From Thermaerobacillus caldiproteolyticus (lineage in GTDB: Bacteria; Bacillota; Bacilli; Bacillales; Anoxybacillaceae), in NCBI RefSeq assembly GCF_013761245.1, contig NZ_JACDUT010000001.1:248001-312000 (forward strand): a stretch of DNA of 64,000 nucleotides, given 5' to 3'. This document shows positions 23,088 to 32,863 of the stretch, piece by piece. Each line of letters starts with the position of its first letter. Position 1 is the first letter of the stretch. The position numbers and the translations under genes are program-made. The notes beneath the pieces were generated by a model. It was not told where the DNA came from, ran no database searches, and was given only the letters and a program-made list of their open reading frames with translations.

Positions 23088-24287
23088 TTACTGTTTTTGA
23101 GACGGTGCAGGTGCTTGAACTTTTTCTGCTTGCCAATAATATTCGCTGAATACATCTGCTAAAGCGGTGGCGGTACGGAATAATTCCTGAAATGTGTTGT
23201 CGACACCGCCAATCTCAACAAGAATCGCATTTTCTGATAAATCTTGATTAAATTTCCCGTTCGTTCCTGCTCCTTTTTTCTCAATAACTCCCCGGCTAAG
23301 ACCAGGATACTTTTTCTGTAATAAACGATGGAGTTCCGTTGCTAACTGCAAGTTTTTCTCGTATTTCGCATTTTCCCCACCAATAATAAAAGCAATGCGG
23401 GCATAATCGACTCCGTTAATCGTTACGGTCGTGTATTTTCGTCTTCGTGAGTCACGATGAATATCGATGAAATATTGTAAATCGCGGTTATGTGCCATTG
23501 CTTCGACTACCGTTTCTCTCGACATATCATAGGATTGATAATATTTCATTCCTTTTTCCGCTAATTTTTTCTGAATATCGACATTGCTCTCTTCCGCCCC
23601 GATACCGCGCTTTTCCATTTCTTCCGCTAGCTTTTGTCCTACTTTTGTGACGTTAACGGTACGGTGGAATGCTAAATCGGGATCGGTTACTCCCTTCAAA
23701 GCAGGCAAATAGGATTCATATGTATGTGTCTGATAAATGTACACTACCTTTTTTCCGCCGGTTGTCATTTTTGGTGGCGGCACTGGTTTTTCCTCATTGT
23801 CTTTATCTGCCTGATGTAAGCTTTCAAGTGAAGCTTCCCGTTCCGCAAGCATTACTTCAAGCGGCGGTGCCGATTCGTACGGCATGTTCGTATAATCCGT
23901 TCCCTCCCCAGCGACAATAATTTTGCTATCATAGAGCGCAAATCCCGGCAATTCCCCTCCGAGTAAACTGCGAGGGTCGTCTGGATTAATACTTGTTGCC
24001 ATGCGAAACAATACAGATGAATAATTTGTTTTTTGCTGTTCTTTTGGTAACCCTTGTGAAAAATAATGATTTTCAAAACTAAGTACATGAACGAACATTT
24101 CTTCTGGAAAATGGTTCGTTACATTGTTGACGGAAGAAGAAGAAATTCGGTATTCCGGCTTTAACGAAGTCATTAATCCGATCAAAATAAACATCATCAT
24201 ACATCCTAAAACCGCTAATACCATCATTTTTTTTAAGCTCGTCCCATGAACAGTTACAATCATTTGCTGAGAACGAAATCTTTTCAT
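23088..24287 (-). CDS. spoIIP: Stage II sporulation protein P
   Basis: Peptidoglycan amidase/endopeptidase of the SpoIIDMP engulfment complex. One N-terminal membrane anchor (about 23-42), then an extracytoplasmic amidase_3-like domain with zinc residues in QTHTYESYLP (about 190), DIHRDS (about 280) and the catalytic glutamate in LVEIGGVDNT (about 365). 399 residues, normal length. Follows gpr as in B. subtilis. Confidence 0.96.
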   Translation of the reverse strand: MKRFRSQQMIVTVHGTSLKKMMVLAVLGCMMMFILIGLMTSLKPEYRISSSSVNNVTNHFPEEMFVHVLSFENHYFSQGLPKEQQKTNYSSVLFRMATSINPDDPRSLLGGELPGFALYDSKIIVAGEGTDYTNMPYESAPPLEVMLAEREASLESLHQADKDNEEKPVPPPKMTTGGKKVVYIYQTHTYESYLPALKGVTDPDLAFHRTVNVTKVGQKLAEEMEKRGIGAEESNVDIQKKLAEKGMKYYQSYDMSRETVVEAMAHNRDLQYFIDIHRDSRRRKYTTVTINGVDYARIAFIIGGENAKYEKNLQLATELHRLLQKKYPGLSRGVIEKKGAGTNGKFNQDLSENAILVEIGGVDNTFQELFRTATALADVFSEYYWQAEKVQAPAPSQKQ

Positions 24288-24359
24288 GTTCTCACCCTTT
24301 CCAAGCTTGTCTACTAATTTAACGTATGGCCAAGCCGGAAAAGATAGAACAACTTTTTT

Positions 24360-25478
24360 CTAATGTGTATAAGCGCCGGTATTACCTTGGTCAATTTGCT
24401 CATGCAGCGCAGCATTGAGACCGCTTGCTAGCAAATTAGCCATATCTTCAATAAACATATCGACTTCTTTTGGAGTAACCATTAAATTATGGCCAAGCGG
24501 CGCGAGCACTTCGTGAATCAGCTTCCGCTTTTCTTCATCGCTTAGCGTCCCAATCATTCCTAAGAACGTAGAGCGCTGCGCTTCTGATGGCATATCCTCC
24601 TCAGTCAACGTTTTTCTCTTTCCAAACGTCCATCCCGCCGGCGCAAGGGCACTAGATGGACGATGACCTTCGCGCATTTCCCTCCCGAAGTGCTTTAAGA
24701 TAAAATCAATCGTATCACTGGTAATAGAGACGGCATCTACCACGGTCGGTATGCCAATAGAAATGACCGGGATTCCTAATGTTTCTTGGCTCAATTCTTT
24801 TCGTTTATTTCCCACTCCGGATCCCGGATGAATGCCCGTATCAGAAATTTGAATGGTGGCGTTGACACGCTCAATAGAACGCGCCGCTAATGCATCTATG
24901 ACAATGACAAAATCCGGCTTTGTTTTTTCTACAACGCCTCGAATAATGTCGCTTGTCTCAATCCCCGTCGTTCCCATGACACCGGGAGCTATCGCGCTGA
25001 CAGGACGAAATCCCTCTTCGACGCTCTCTGGTTGAAGATGAAATAAATGTCTTGTAATGAGTAAATTTTCAACGGCAAGCGGACCAAGCGCATCCGGGGT
25101 AACGTTGTCATTGCCAAGGCCGACAACAAGACAGCTTGCATCTTTATTAATGTTCAATTTTTGTAAAAAAGCATGAAATTCTTTTGCAAACACATCTTGT
25201 ACCTTTTTTTGCAACTCCGTATCATGTTCGCGAATCCCTTGTGCTTCAATCGTTAAATATTTTCCTGCTTTTTTGCCGATGGATTTCGAACCTTCGTCTG
25301 TGACTTCAACATAGGATAACTTAATGCCATCCAGCTCACGATCCTGAATTCTCACCCCTTCAATATGGGATGATGCTTCTCTTTTTTGTTGCAATCGTTC
25401 CTCAATGGCTATTTCGTGCGCTTCAATTGCCAAATCGGTTCGTACTGAATACATGCTTAAGTCGACTGAACGATCCAT
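24360..25478 (-). CDS. gpr: Germination protease GPR
   Basis: Aspartic-like endopeptidase that degrades small acid-soluble spore proteins during germination, made as a zymogen. Signature regions [15 protein letters not shown] at the N terminus (self-cleavage region), [28 protein letters not shown] and VIDALAARS are all present. 372 residues from the ATG at 25478 behind AAGGAAGGAG. A GAATGA...CAATAG pair about 65 bases upstream could be a sigma-G promoter but is weak. Confidence 0.96.
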   Translation of the reverse strand: MDRSVDLSMYSVRTDLAIEAHEIAIEERLQQKREASSHIEGVRIQDRELDGIKLSYVEVTDEGSKSIGKKAGKYLTIEAQGIREHDTELQKKVQDVFAKEFHAFLQKLNINKDASCLVVGLGNDNVTPDALGPLAVENLLITRHLFHLQPESVEEGFRPVSAIAPGVMGTTGIETSDIIRGVVEKTKPDFVIVIDALAARSIERVNATIQISDTGIHPGSGVGNKRKELSQETLGIPVISIGIPTVVDAVSITSDTIDFILKHFGREMREGHRPSSALAPAGWTFGKRKTLTEEDMPSEAQRSTFLGMIGTLSDEEKRKLIHEVLAPLGHNLMVTPKEVDMFIEDMANLLASGLNAALHEQIDQGNTGAYTH

Positions 25479-25591
25479 ATACTCCTTCCTTTCACACCAA
25501 ATCATTTATCATCTATTGTCACCGTTTTTTTACCATTTCATTCCTCACGTCTGTCCATTCGTTTAAGTAAAGTATTTTTGCTTGAATAGTC

Positions 25592-25620
25592 TTGCATAAT
25601 TGTACTCTGTTTGATAGAAT
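25592..25620 (+). promoter_or_regulatory. Sigma-A promoter of rpsT
   Basis: TTGCAT, 17-base spacer, TAGAAT, about 80 bases upstream of the rpsT start. Confidence 0.65.
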
Positions 25621-25702
25621 ATCATTTGTTCTTGATATGTCTCTATTCATTGAAATGGCAAGACAATGATGTATATGGACAGCTTTACGGAGGTGAAAGA
25701 CA

Positions 25703-25969
25703 TTGGCAAATATTAAATCAGCGATTAAGCGTGTGAAAACAAGCAACAAACGCCGCGCTCATAACGCTTCTATGAAATCTGCAATGCGCACGGCGATCAA
25801 AAAATTCGAAGCGCTTGTTGAGCTAAAAGATGTTGAAAAAGCACAAGAAGCATTTATTATCGCTTCGAAAAAGCTAGACAAAGCGGCAAGCAAAGGGCTT
25901 ATTCATAAAAACACAGCAAGCCGTCAAAAATCTCGCCTAGCGAAAAAATTAAACAGCATCACGGCGTAA
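25703..25969 (+). CDS. rpsT: 30S ribosomal protein S20
   Basis: 88-residue S20: [18 protein letters not shown] at the start and [16 protein letters not shown] at the end, highly basic. TTG start preceded by ACGGAGGTGAAAGACA. TTG starts are common in rpsT, where S20 autoregulation of translation is known in E. coli. Faces away from gpr. Confidence 0.97.
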   Translation: MANIKSAIKRVKTSNKRRAHNASMKSAMRTAIKKFEALVELKDVEKAQEAFIIASKKLDKAASKGLIHKNTASRQKSRLAKKLNSITA

Positions 25970-26010
25970 CAAGAAAAATGAGGTGGCTTGTATAACCACC
26001 TTCTTCAAAC

Positions 26011-26041
26011 AAACGACCTTTTTTAGGGTCGTTTTCTTTTT
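26011..26041 (+). terminator. Terminator after rpsT
   Basis: AAACGACC/GGGTCGTTT stem with a T-rich loop and following TTCTTTTT. A second small hairpin AGGTGG/CCACCT precedes it at 25981. Confidence 0.8.
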
Positions 26042-26051
26042 GGTTCAACAT

Positions 26052-26085
26052 AAAAAAGCAAAGAGCTTTTACTTACGCTCTTTGC
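26052..26085 (-). terminator. Terminator after holA
   Basis: GCAAAGAGC/GCTCTTTGC stem and six T on the minus strand, overlapping the holA 3' end. Confidence 0.88.
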
Positions 26086-27094
26086 CCCATTTGATCAATA
26101 ATAGTTCGATGATTAAACGTTTATCCATTCCCCCGCTTTTCATCTGATAATCCGCCTCAGCAATATCGTGAATCATCCGCATGAGTTCTTGTTCGGAAAA
26201 TAAAGAGGCTTGACTCATCGCCAGTTTGACACGAAACGGATGAACTTTTAACAAAGAAGCGATATGCTGCTGCCCGTACCCTTTTGCGGCGAGATCTTTT
26301 ACTTGATATAAAAGGCGAAACTGGCTTGCAAGCAACGCTAAAATTTTGATTGGTTCTTCGTTGAGTTCAAGCAAATCGTAAAAAACTCGCAGCGCATCAG
26401 CCATATCGCGCTGGATGACTTTTTCCACTAACGCAAACACGTTTTGTTCAAGCGTGCGGGAAACAAGTATCTCCACCGTCTCTTTTGTCACTGTTCCCCC
26501 TTGTCCAACAAACAACGCTAGTTTGTCAAGCTCATTTGCCAGCGACATCACATTCGTTCCTGCCAGTTGCAGCAATGTCTCCATAGCTTCTTCATCCATG
26601 ACTACTCCATGATTTTGCAGTCGCTCCCTCATCCATTCACGCAACTCGTTTTCATTCAATGAGGAGGCAACAAACACTTCTGCATTGTTCAACAACAGCT
26701 TTGTTAGTTTTTTTCTCTCATCTAATTTTTCGTACAAGCCGGCAAAAATCACGACAGAAAAAGGTGATGGAGAAGCTATGTACGCTTCTATTTTTTTGAG
26801 ATTATGCTCAATTTTTTCTTTTCCTTTTTCAGCTGTTAAAAAATAAGGATTTTTTATTAGTACTACCCGCTTTTCTCCAAAAAACGGAAGCGTTTCGGCA
26901 TCTTCTATCGCTGCTTCTACCGGCGTTTCTTCGCAATCATAGATGGATAAATTAAATTCTCGTTCTTCCTCACTTAAAACGATGCGAATGATTCGTTCAT
27001 ATGTTTCATTTAATAAAAACGACTCTGTTCCATATAATAAGTAGAGGGAAGATAAATGTTGTTTGTTTATTTTTCCCCAAAAGTCAACCACCAT
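26069..27094 (-). CDS. holA: DNA polymerase III subunit delta
   Basis: Clamp-loader delta subunit, which opens the beta clamp. 341 residues with an AAA+-like N domain lacking Walker motifs (LYLLYGTESFLLNETYERI), and family segments PFFGEKRVVLIKNPYF and ELDKLALFVG. SD GGAG lies 9 bases before ATG 27094. Position between rpsT and comEC/yqzM is conserved. Confidence 0.94.
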   Translation of the reverse strand: MVVDFWGKINKQHLSSLYLLYGTESFLLNETYERIIRIVLSEEEREFNLSIYDCEETPVEAAIEDAETLPFFGEKRVVLIKNPYFLTAEKGKEKIEHNLKKIEAYIASPSPFSVVIFAGLYEKLDERKKLTKLLLNNAEVFVASSLNENELREWMRERLQNHGVVMDEEAMETLLQLAGTNVMSLANELDKLALFVGQGGTVTKETVEILVSRTLEQNVFALVEKVIQRDMADALRVFYDLLELNEEPIKILALLASQFRLLYQVKDLAAKGYGQQHIASLLKVHPFRVKLAMSQASLFSEQELMRMIHDIAEADYQMKSGGMDKRLIIELLLIKWGKERK

Positions 27095-27165
27095 GTTTCT
27101 CTGCTCCGTTTCTTTTTTTCAACCGTTCATGATGAAAAGATACAACGTTTTCTGCATTTTTACAA

Positions 27166-27196
27166 GGGAATCGGTTAACGAAAGAAACCGATCCCC
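27166..27196. promoter_or_regulatory. Hairpin in the holA leader
   Basis: GGGAATCGGTT/AACCGATCCC (one bulge) inverted repeat between a promoter-like palindrome and the holA start. No proper T run on either strand. Confidence 0.35.
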
Positions 27197-27210
27197 CTTT
27201 ATATAAACGC

Positions 27211-27241
27211 TGACAAATAAGTCCTAGGACCTTATTTGTCA
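27211..27241. promoter_or_regulatory. 31-bp near-perfect palindrome upstream of holA and yqzM
   Basis: TGACAAATAA and TTATTTGTCA flank a perfect GTCCTAGGAC with one extra base on the right. On the minus strand it contains TTGACA, 17 bases, TATTTG, so it may be an operator over the holA promoter. Confidence 0.45.
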
Positions 27242-27379
27242 ACGGTTATTTTTATATTTTCCCGCCCGTAACAAAGTATTTGTGTTAACTGTTGTCAACG
27301 TAGGAAATGAGCAATGTGATATAGATTTTTTTTTCTTTTTCGCTTATACTAAAAATGATTGCATGAGGAGGGGTAACAA

Positions 27380-27514
27380 ATGAACGAATTCGAAAAAGAC
27401 GTGCAAAGTAAACGCAACGATGCTGTTGACTCTGCGGTCGGTTTTATGGTTTCATTCGGCTTTTTTGCAACAATGTTTATTATCGCTACATTAGTTAAAT
27501 TTTTCGGTTCGTAA
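27380..27514 (+). CDS. yqzM: YqzM family small membrane protein
   Basis: 44 residues: a charged N terminus (MNEFEKDVQSKRNDAVDSAVG) and one membrane helix (about 20-40). It matches the YqzM family next to comEC in Bacillus, where it is reported as a forespore-expressed protein of unknown function. Strong SD GAGGAGGGG before ATG 27380. Confidence 0.88.
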   Translation: MNEFEKDVQSKRNDAVDSAVGFMVSFGFFATMFIIATLVKFFGS

Positions 27515-27538
27515 TCGGCTACATACGCACGAAGTAAA

Positions 27539-27567
27539 AGGGATTGCGGAAGCGCAGTCTCTTTTTC
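27539..27567 (+). terminator. Terminator after yqzM
   Basis: Ten-pair stem AGGGATTGCG/CGCAGTCTCT (two G-T pairs), GAAG loop, then five T. Confidence 0.75.
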
Positions 27568-27585
27568 ATCACTCTTGATATTATG

Positions 27586-29877
27586 CTATGGCAGCATAAC
27601 TGTAAAGGTTCCTCTTTTTTTCGTATATAAAAACCGAATCGCGCCATTTTGGTCGGTCCGCCATATCGTTATGCCGTGTGCCTGCAACCGCTTGATAACA
27701 TCCGGATGAGGATGGTGATAACGGTTTTGTTTTCCAACAGAGATGAGAGCGATGTCCGGTTGAATGGCTTGTAACAATGGTTCTTTTGTTGAAGTATCGC
27801 TCCCGTGATGTCCTACTTTTAAAACGTTGACGCGCAATTGCGGGAACGCTTCCATCAGTTGTTCCTCTCCTTTTTCCTCTAAATCTCCTGTGAACAACCA
27901 TGATAGCCCCCCAAGTTTTGTATATAAAACAATGGAGTTGTTATTATCATCGGTTTCTTGCGATTGTGTGGACGGATTTAATATATAAAATCGGAAGTCG
28001 TTCACATACCAACTATCTCCCCTTTCTACTTCTTTCACCGCGATATGTTTCTCCTTCGCAACATCAACAAGCTCCGCTTGCAGTGAATTTCTCGTTCCCC
28101 CTTTTCCAATGACCAGTTGTTTTACTGGTACATCATTCATTATGCTCTTGGCTGCTCCCATATGGTCATAATCTCCGTGAGTAATGAGCAATTTATCGAT
28201 ATGACGAACACCGTTCCCTTTTAAAAACGGAATGACGACATCTTTTCCTACTTCCCATTCGTGTTGACGCATTTGCCACTGCTCTTTTGAAAATGAAAGC
28301 ATTCCTCCTGTATCGATCAGATACACACCTTTTCGATGCGGCAGCTCTATATATATGCAATCTCCTTGTCCAACGTCTACGATCACCACTTCCCCATAAC
28401 GATCAATGTATGGAGATACAGCGTGACAGAAAATAGCGATTAACACATATAAAAATCCATCATATCGCTTGTTTTCCAGACGTATAAAAGCTAATACAAT
28501 TGCGATACCATAGCAAACAAGCAAAAACGGAGATGGTCTTCCAAGAACTATCGAGAGCGGGGCATGAGAGGAGAAAAACGTCACACAATCGTTGGAAATC
28601 GTAATCACTCGTTCTAACGCCCATACAAACGGCGAACTAGCTGGCGCGTATACGTAATGTACACCCAAAGACAACAGAGAAAGAGGTAAGATAATAAAGG
28701 AATAAAGTGGAACAAACGCGATATTGAGCGGAAAACTGAAAAGGGAAAATTCAAAAAAGTGATATAACAGAAAAGGAAGTGCGCTCACTTGAGCAATGAG
28801 GGTCGTGACAATAAGACGTGCTAAGGAGGCAGAAAACTGTAAAATGCAGGGCAAAGATACAATTAACGCAAACGAAACAATGAATGACAATTGAAATCCT
28901 GCTTGAAATAACGCATACGGTTGTAAGATAAGCATGGCCATACATGTCAAACAGAGCACATCAAGAGGAGATATCGCTATTTTTTTGTAAGCAGCAAATA
29001 AGACAATCATCGCCATGAATGAAGCGCGAATAACAGAAGGTGATGCCCCGGTCATAACTGTATAAACGGGAAGAAGGATAAGGAGAAGAATCGTTGCTGT
29101 TTCCCTTGTCGTAAAGCGAATGAGGAAATAAAAGCACGCTCCAACAAGCAAGGTGACATGTGACCCAGAAATAGCTAATAAATGTACTAAGCCAAGCTGT
29201 TGATACCCTTCAAGAAGCGAATCATCCATTTGAGACCGTTCACCATACACAAGTGCTTGCACAATTCCGACCGTTGACGCGGGAAAATATTGTTTGATAT
29301 CATCAAGTCCTTTTTGCCTAATCGAAAGCAATGTTTCATACCACGTGCGTGGTGTATTGCGGCAATGATGAGGAGAAAACGAGTGAGGCTTTAGTAACCA
29401 GTGAATATGCTGAAATCGTAAATATTGCTGATAATCAAACGCATACGGATTTCGTGACCGCTGAGGACGTTCCAACGTTCCTTTCACCGAGCATACCATG
29501 CCAAGCGTTAACATGGAAAGCTGCTTCTTTTCTTGTTCAGTTTTAATCACGTAAATAAGCTGCACGTTTTCGTGCTGCTTCGTTTTGACAATCGTTTTTA
29601 ATCGGTCACCATCAATCGTAATCGGTGCGATAAGACGAATAGAAAAATCATTCATTTTTTCGGAAAGAATCGTACGATTGTGACTATCTGTATATATCAT
29701 ATATAAATAAAAGCCAACCGTTGTTATCGCGCATAGAAAAAAGAGCTGTCTCTTCCGAACAAAAAGAAAAAAACTATAAACGGACAAAAGCAAGAAACTA
29801 AACAGACTTGGCTGACTATATCCCAGTGCAATGCCTCCTATGGCAGCCACAGCCATGTAAATGAGATTGTCTTTCAT
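27586..29877 (-). CDS. comEC: DNA internalization competence protein ComEC/Rec2
   Basis: Channel for single-stranded DNA uptake. 763 residues: N-terminal DUF4131 region, the ComEC membrane core with about 8-10 helices and LLAISGSHVTLLVG near residue 235, and a C-terminal metallo-beta-lactamase domain with THGDYDHMGAA (about 565) and VGHHGSDTS. It is full length, so competence may be functional. SD AAGGAG 11 bases before ATG. Confidence 0.95.
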   Translation of the reverse strand: MKDNLIYMAVAAIGGIALGYSQPSLFSFLLLSVYSFFLFVRKRQLFFLCAITTVGFYLYMIYTDSHNRTILSEKMNDFSIRLIAPITIDGDRLKTIVKTKQHENVQLIYVIKTEQEKKQLSMLTLGMVCSVKGTLERPQRSRNPYAFDYQQYLRFQHIHWLLKPHSFSPHHCRNTPRTWYETLLSIRQKGLDDIKQYFPASTVGIVQALVYGERSQMDDSLLEGYQQLGLVHLLAISGSHVTLLVGACFYFLIRFTTRETATILLLILLPVYTVMTGASPSVIRASFMAMIVLFAAYKKIAISPLDVLCLTCMAMLILQPYALFQAGFQLSFIVSFALIVSLPCILQFSASLARLIVTTLIAQVSALPFLLYHFFEFSLFSFPLNIAFVPLYSFIILPLSLLSLGVHYVYAPASSPFVWALERVITISNDCVTFFSSHAPLSIVLGRPSPFLLVCYGIAIVLAFIRLENKRYDGFLYVLIAIFCHAVSPYIDRYGEVVIVDVGQGDCIYIELPHRKGVYLIDTGGMLSFSKEQWQMRQHEWEVGKDVVIPFLKGNGVRHIDKLLITHGDYDHMGAAKSIMNDVPVKQLVIGKGGTRNSLQAELVDVAKEKHIAVKEVERGDSWYVNDFRFYILNPSTQSQETDDNNNSIVLYTKLGGLSWLFTGDLEEKGEEQLMEAFPQLRVNVLKVGHHGSDTSTKEPLLQAIQPDIALISVGKQNRYHHPHPDVIKRLQAHGITIWRTDQNGAIRFLYTKKRGTFTVMLP

Positions 29878-29899
29878 CGCTTTTCAATCTCCTTTTATT

Positions 29900-29937
29900 G
29901 CCCCTACTTTTCTGCCAATAAATAGACAAGTAGGGGC
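29900..29937 (-). promoter_or_regulatory. Hairpin between comEB and comEC
   Basis: GCCCCTACTT/AAGTAGGGGC stem with an 18-base loop. No T run follows on the minus strand. Could lower or stabilise the comEC part of the transcript. Confidence 0.35.
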
Positions 29938-29947
29938 CCTTGTTTCT

Positions 29948-30403
29948 TCATTTTTGTAGAAGTGATAATATTTCAGCATTAAATGGTACTTGCTCGACAC
30001 GCACATTCGCTTGTTGAAAAAGTTCAAGAGCATACGGATGATTTTTATAATCTTGAGCGTAATATACGGCGCGAATACCACTTTGAATAATCGCTTTACA
30101 GCAGTGCAAACATGGAAAATGAGTAACATATATTTCTGCCCCTTCTGTCGGCACTCCGAATTTTGCACACTGAATAATCGCATTCATTTCCGCATGAATC
30201 GTGCGGACACAATGATTATCAATGACATAACAGCCTTCATCAATACAATGAGCGCCGCCAGCAATAGAGCCATTATATCCTCCAGCAATAATCCGTTTAT
30301 CGCGGACGATCGTCGCCCCGACCGCTAATCGCGTGCACGTGCTGCGCAATGCGAGTAAATGACTTTGTGCCATAAAATATTGATCCCATGTAATTCGTTC
30401 CAT
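29948..30403 (-). CDS. comEB: ComE operon protein 2 (dCMP deaminase family)
   Basis: Zinc deaminase of the dCMP/CMP deaminase family. HAEMNAI holds the zinc histidine and catalytic glutamate, and PCLHCCKAI the two cysteines. 151 residues, shorter than B. subtilis ComEB (about 189). Within the comE operon, but not needed for transformation in B. subtilis. Confidence 0.94.
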   Translation of the reverse strand: MERITWDQYFMAQSHLLALRSTCTRLAVGATIVRDKRIIAGGYNGSIAGGAHCIDEGCYVIDNHCVRTIHAEMNAIIQCAKFGVPTEGAEIYVTHFPCLHCCKAIIQSGIRAVYYAQDYKNHPYALELFQQANVRVEQVPFNAEILSLLQK

Positions 30404-30474
30404 CGTGCTTCTCCCCCATTATCATTACGTATACAACCTTAGTTTAATGACATGCTCTCAGCGCGTCAACGCCG

Positions 30475-31089
30475 TCACCGAATGATGATTTGCTCTTTCA
30501 TTTTTTCAAGTGATTTCTCACCAATTCCTGTTACCTTCAACAAGTCTTCGATTTTTCGAAAAGGTCCATGCTCTTCACGGTACGCGATAATCGCTGCCGC
30601 TTTTGTCGGCCCGATCCCTTGGAGCTGTTGAATTTCTTCAAGCGAAGCTGTATTAATGTCTATTTTCGTCGTTTCTGAGGACGCTGACGCATTCACTGCT
30701 GCCGCCATTGACACATTTTCTTCCCCGCGCGTTGGAACATAGATCATCATTTCATCATGAATTTTCGCTGCTAAATTCACTTTTGCTTGGTCGGCTTCTT
30801 TTGTAAATCCTCCCGCCATCGCAATGACATCTTTTATACGAGCAGTTCCTGTCACTTCATATACTCCCGGGCGGACAACCGCTCCTTTCACATCGACAAA
30901 TACGATGCTCGTCTCTTTTTGTTTTTCTTTATTTTCTTCATATGTTGCTTCCTCTGGTGCATCTATTACATGAGAAAATGCTTGATCTTGTTTCTGCTCG
31001 TTGCTCCTCATCAAAATAACGATCGCAACAAGCATAACTGCCATCACAAGCAACCACCGTTTGTCATATTTTTTTATCGTTTGCCACAT
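30475..31089 (-). CDS. comEA: Competence protein ComEA (DNA receptor)
   Basis: Membrane-anchored double-strand DNA receptor. N-terminal membrane helix (about 12-30), a SLBB-like domain (VFVDVKGAVVRPGVYEV, about 66-120) and two helix-hairpin-helix motifs at the C terminus (LQGIGPTKAAAII, VTGIGEKSLEKM). 204 residues. The ATG at 31089 has AAAGGA 9 bases before it and gives MWQTIKKYDKRW; an earlier TTG lacks an SD. Confidence 0.95.
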   Translation of the reverse strand: MWQTIKKYDKRWLLVMAVMLVAIVILMRSNEQKQDQAFSHVIDAPEEATYEENKEKQKETSIVFVDVKGAVVRPGVYEVTGTARIKDVIAMAGGFTKEADQAKVNLAAKIHDEMMIYVPTRGEENVSMAAAVNASASSETTKIDINTASLEEIQQLQGIGPTKAAAIIAYREEHGPFRKIEDLLKVTGIGEKSLEKMKEQIIIR

Positions 31090-31194
31090 CAGCAACCATC
31101 CTTTCAAAATATGTCATAAACCTTGGCAATTCTTCATACATATCGTTTAAGAGAGGGATATCGGTCATCACAATAAAGGAGGGGGGAGCAAAAC

Positions 31195-32025
31195 GTGAAA
31201 ATCGGAATGATTGGTACGGGAAATATGGGAAGGATTTTAATTGAAGCGTTTTTGGAGTCGAAAGCAGTAGCAGAAGAAGACCTTTTGATTACGAACCGTA
31301 CAATCGAAAAAGCTCTCGAGATCCAGCGTAAATTCCAAAAAATACAAGTCACTCCGAACACTGAGGAGCTAGTGCAACAGGCAACCATTGTGTTTCTATG
31401 CGTGAAGCCATTGGACATTCACCCCCTTTTAGAACGATTATCTTCGTATTGGACCGAAAAGCATTGTATCGTTTCGATCACAAGCCCGATTACCGTTCAG
31501 CAACTTGAGTCGGTCGTTCCATGTCATGTTGCACGTGTCATTCCTAGCATTACCAACCGAGCACTTTCCGGGAGTTCAATGATTACATTTGGAAACCGTT
31601 GTGCGGCTCATTATCGAGCATATATTGAGCGTTTATTTCAACGCATTTCTACACCTTCCTATATTGATGATAAAATTACACGAATAGCTTCGGATATTGC
31701 CAGCTGCGGTCCTGCTTTTTTTAGCTACTTGCTTCAGCGTTTTATCGAAGCAGCTGTACAAAAAACAGCGATTACAAGGGAGCAAGCAACAATGCTCGCA
31801 AGCGACATGATTATTGGCTTAGGGGAATTATTGAAAAAGAACGTATATACGCTTTCGACACTACAGGAAAAAGTATGCGTGAAAGGCGGAATTACCGGTG
31901 AAGGAATTGCGGTATTAGAAGCCGAACTTGGGGAACTGTTTGAACATGTGTTTGAAAAAACGCACGCAAAATTTCACGAAGAAGTAGCGAAAATCCAACA
32001 GCAATTTAATCATGAAATTCGCTAA
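31195..32025 (+). CDS. comER: Late competence protein ComER (pyrroline-5-carboxylate reductase-like)
   Basis: 276-residue ProC-family protein. N-terminal Rossmann motif IGMIGTGNMG, then CVKPLDI, ITSPI and a helical C domain (ASDIASCGPAFFSYLLQRF, KGGITGEGI). It is divergent from comEA as in B. subtilis, where comER is not required for competence. Whether it makes proline is not known. Confidence 0.92.
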   Translation: MKIGMIGTGNMGRILIEAFLESKAVAEEDLLITNRTIEKALEIQRKFQKIQVTPNTEELVQQATIVFLCVKPLDIHPLLERLSSYWTEKHCIVSITSPITVQQLESVVPCHVARVIPSITNRALSGSSMITFGNRCAAHYRAYIERLFQRISTPSYIDDKITRIASDIASCGPAFFSYLLQRFIEAAVQKTAITREQATMLASDMIIGLGELLKKNVYTLSTLQEKVCVKGGITGEGIAVLEAELGELFEHVFEKTHAKFHEEVAKIQQQFNHEIR

Positions 32026-32069
32026 AAAAATGAAAAATCCTGCTTAAATAAAAAAGTTATCCGGATTTT

Positions 32070-32104
32070 GAACGAATCCGTGTCATGCGGACACGGATTC
32101 GTTC
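32070..32104. promoter_or_regulatory. 15-bp perfect inverted repeat between comER and yqeM
   Basis: GAACGAATCCGTGTC and its exact complement are separated by 5 bases. The genes converge here. Neither strand has a following T run, so it is an unusual bidirectional terminator or a protein site. Confidence 0.5.
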
Positions 32105-32119
32105 AGACATTCGGACAGC

Positions 32120-32863
32120 TTATTTTTTGGCAACAAAGAAAATTCTCTCCGCCATATCGCTTGGCGGTTCGTCCGTAAAATCGGCTGTTACTTCAAGCAC
32201 TGTAAACCCAGCAGAGACAAGCCATTGTTTATATTGTTCAACGTCATATGTACGCTGAACATGCACTTCATCGTACCGCTCATATTTTCCGTTTTTTTCA
32301 CGAACGAAAAACGTTAATTCATGCTCGACGCTATGTTCCTCTTCAAGAGGATAGCATGTCCAAATATAACTAATCTCCTCATCGTTGCTTGTAAATGTTG
32401 CATCTTGAAAAATGTGATCCATTTTATAAGTGGAGTGAACGTCAAATAATAATAACCCACCTTCATGTAACAGCTCGTAAATGCGCGAAAAGGTTTGCTG
32501 CACTTCCATTTCATGTTGTAAATAGTTCAGTGAATCACAAAAAATCATCGCACAATCAAACGGTGAAAATCCTTCTAATTCCGTCATATTTTGCTGAAAA
32601 AATTGCACTGATATATGCTGTTTCTCCGCTTTTGCTTGCGCAACAGCGAGCATGTTTTCTGATAGATCTACACCAGTAACATCGAATCCGTCCTTCGCTA
32701 GACGAATCGCTAACTCTCCAGTTCCACATCCAACATCAAGCAAGCGCTTTGTTTTTGTTCGTCCATACATTTTAATTTTGCTCTTTACAAACGCTTGCCA
32801 CGAGTCATACGGTGCCTCTTTCATTAACTCATCGTACCAATAGGCAAATGATTCATAGGTCAT
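32120..32863 (-). CDS. yqeM: SAM-dependent methyltransferase YqeM
   Basis: Class I methyltransferase of 247 residues. Motif I is LLDVGCGTGELAIRLA (about 40-55) and acidic post-II VTGVDLSENML. Substrate unknown. It overlaps the end of rsfS by 4 bases, part of the yqeG-H-aroE-yqeI-nadD-yqeK-rsfS-yqeM operon. Confidence 0.93.
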   Translation of the reverse strand: MTYESFAYWYDELMKEAPYDSWQAFVKSKIKMYGRTKTKRLLDVGCGTGELAIRLAKDGFDVTGVDLSENMLAVAQAKAEKQHISVQFFQQNMTELEGFSPFDCAMIFCDSLNYLQHEMEVQQTFSRIYELLHEGGLLLFDVHSTYKMDHIFQDATFTSNDEEISYIWTCYPLEEEHSVEHELTFFVREKNGKYERYDEVHVQRTYDVEQYKQWLVSAGFTVLEVTADFTDEPPSDMAERIFFVAKK

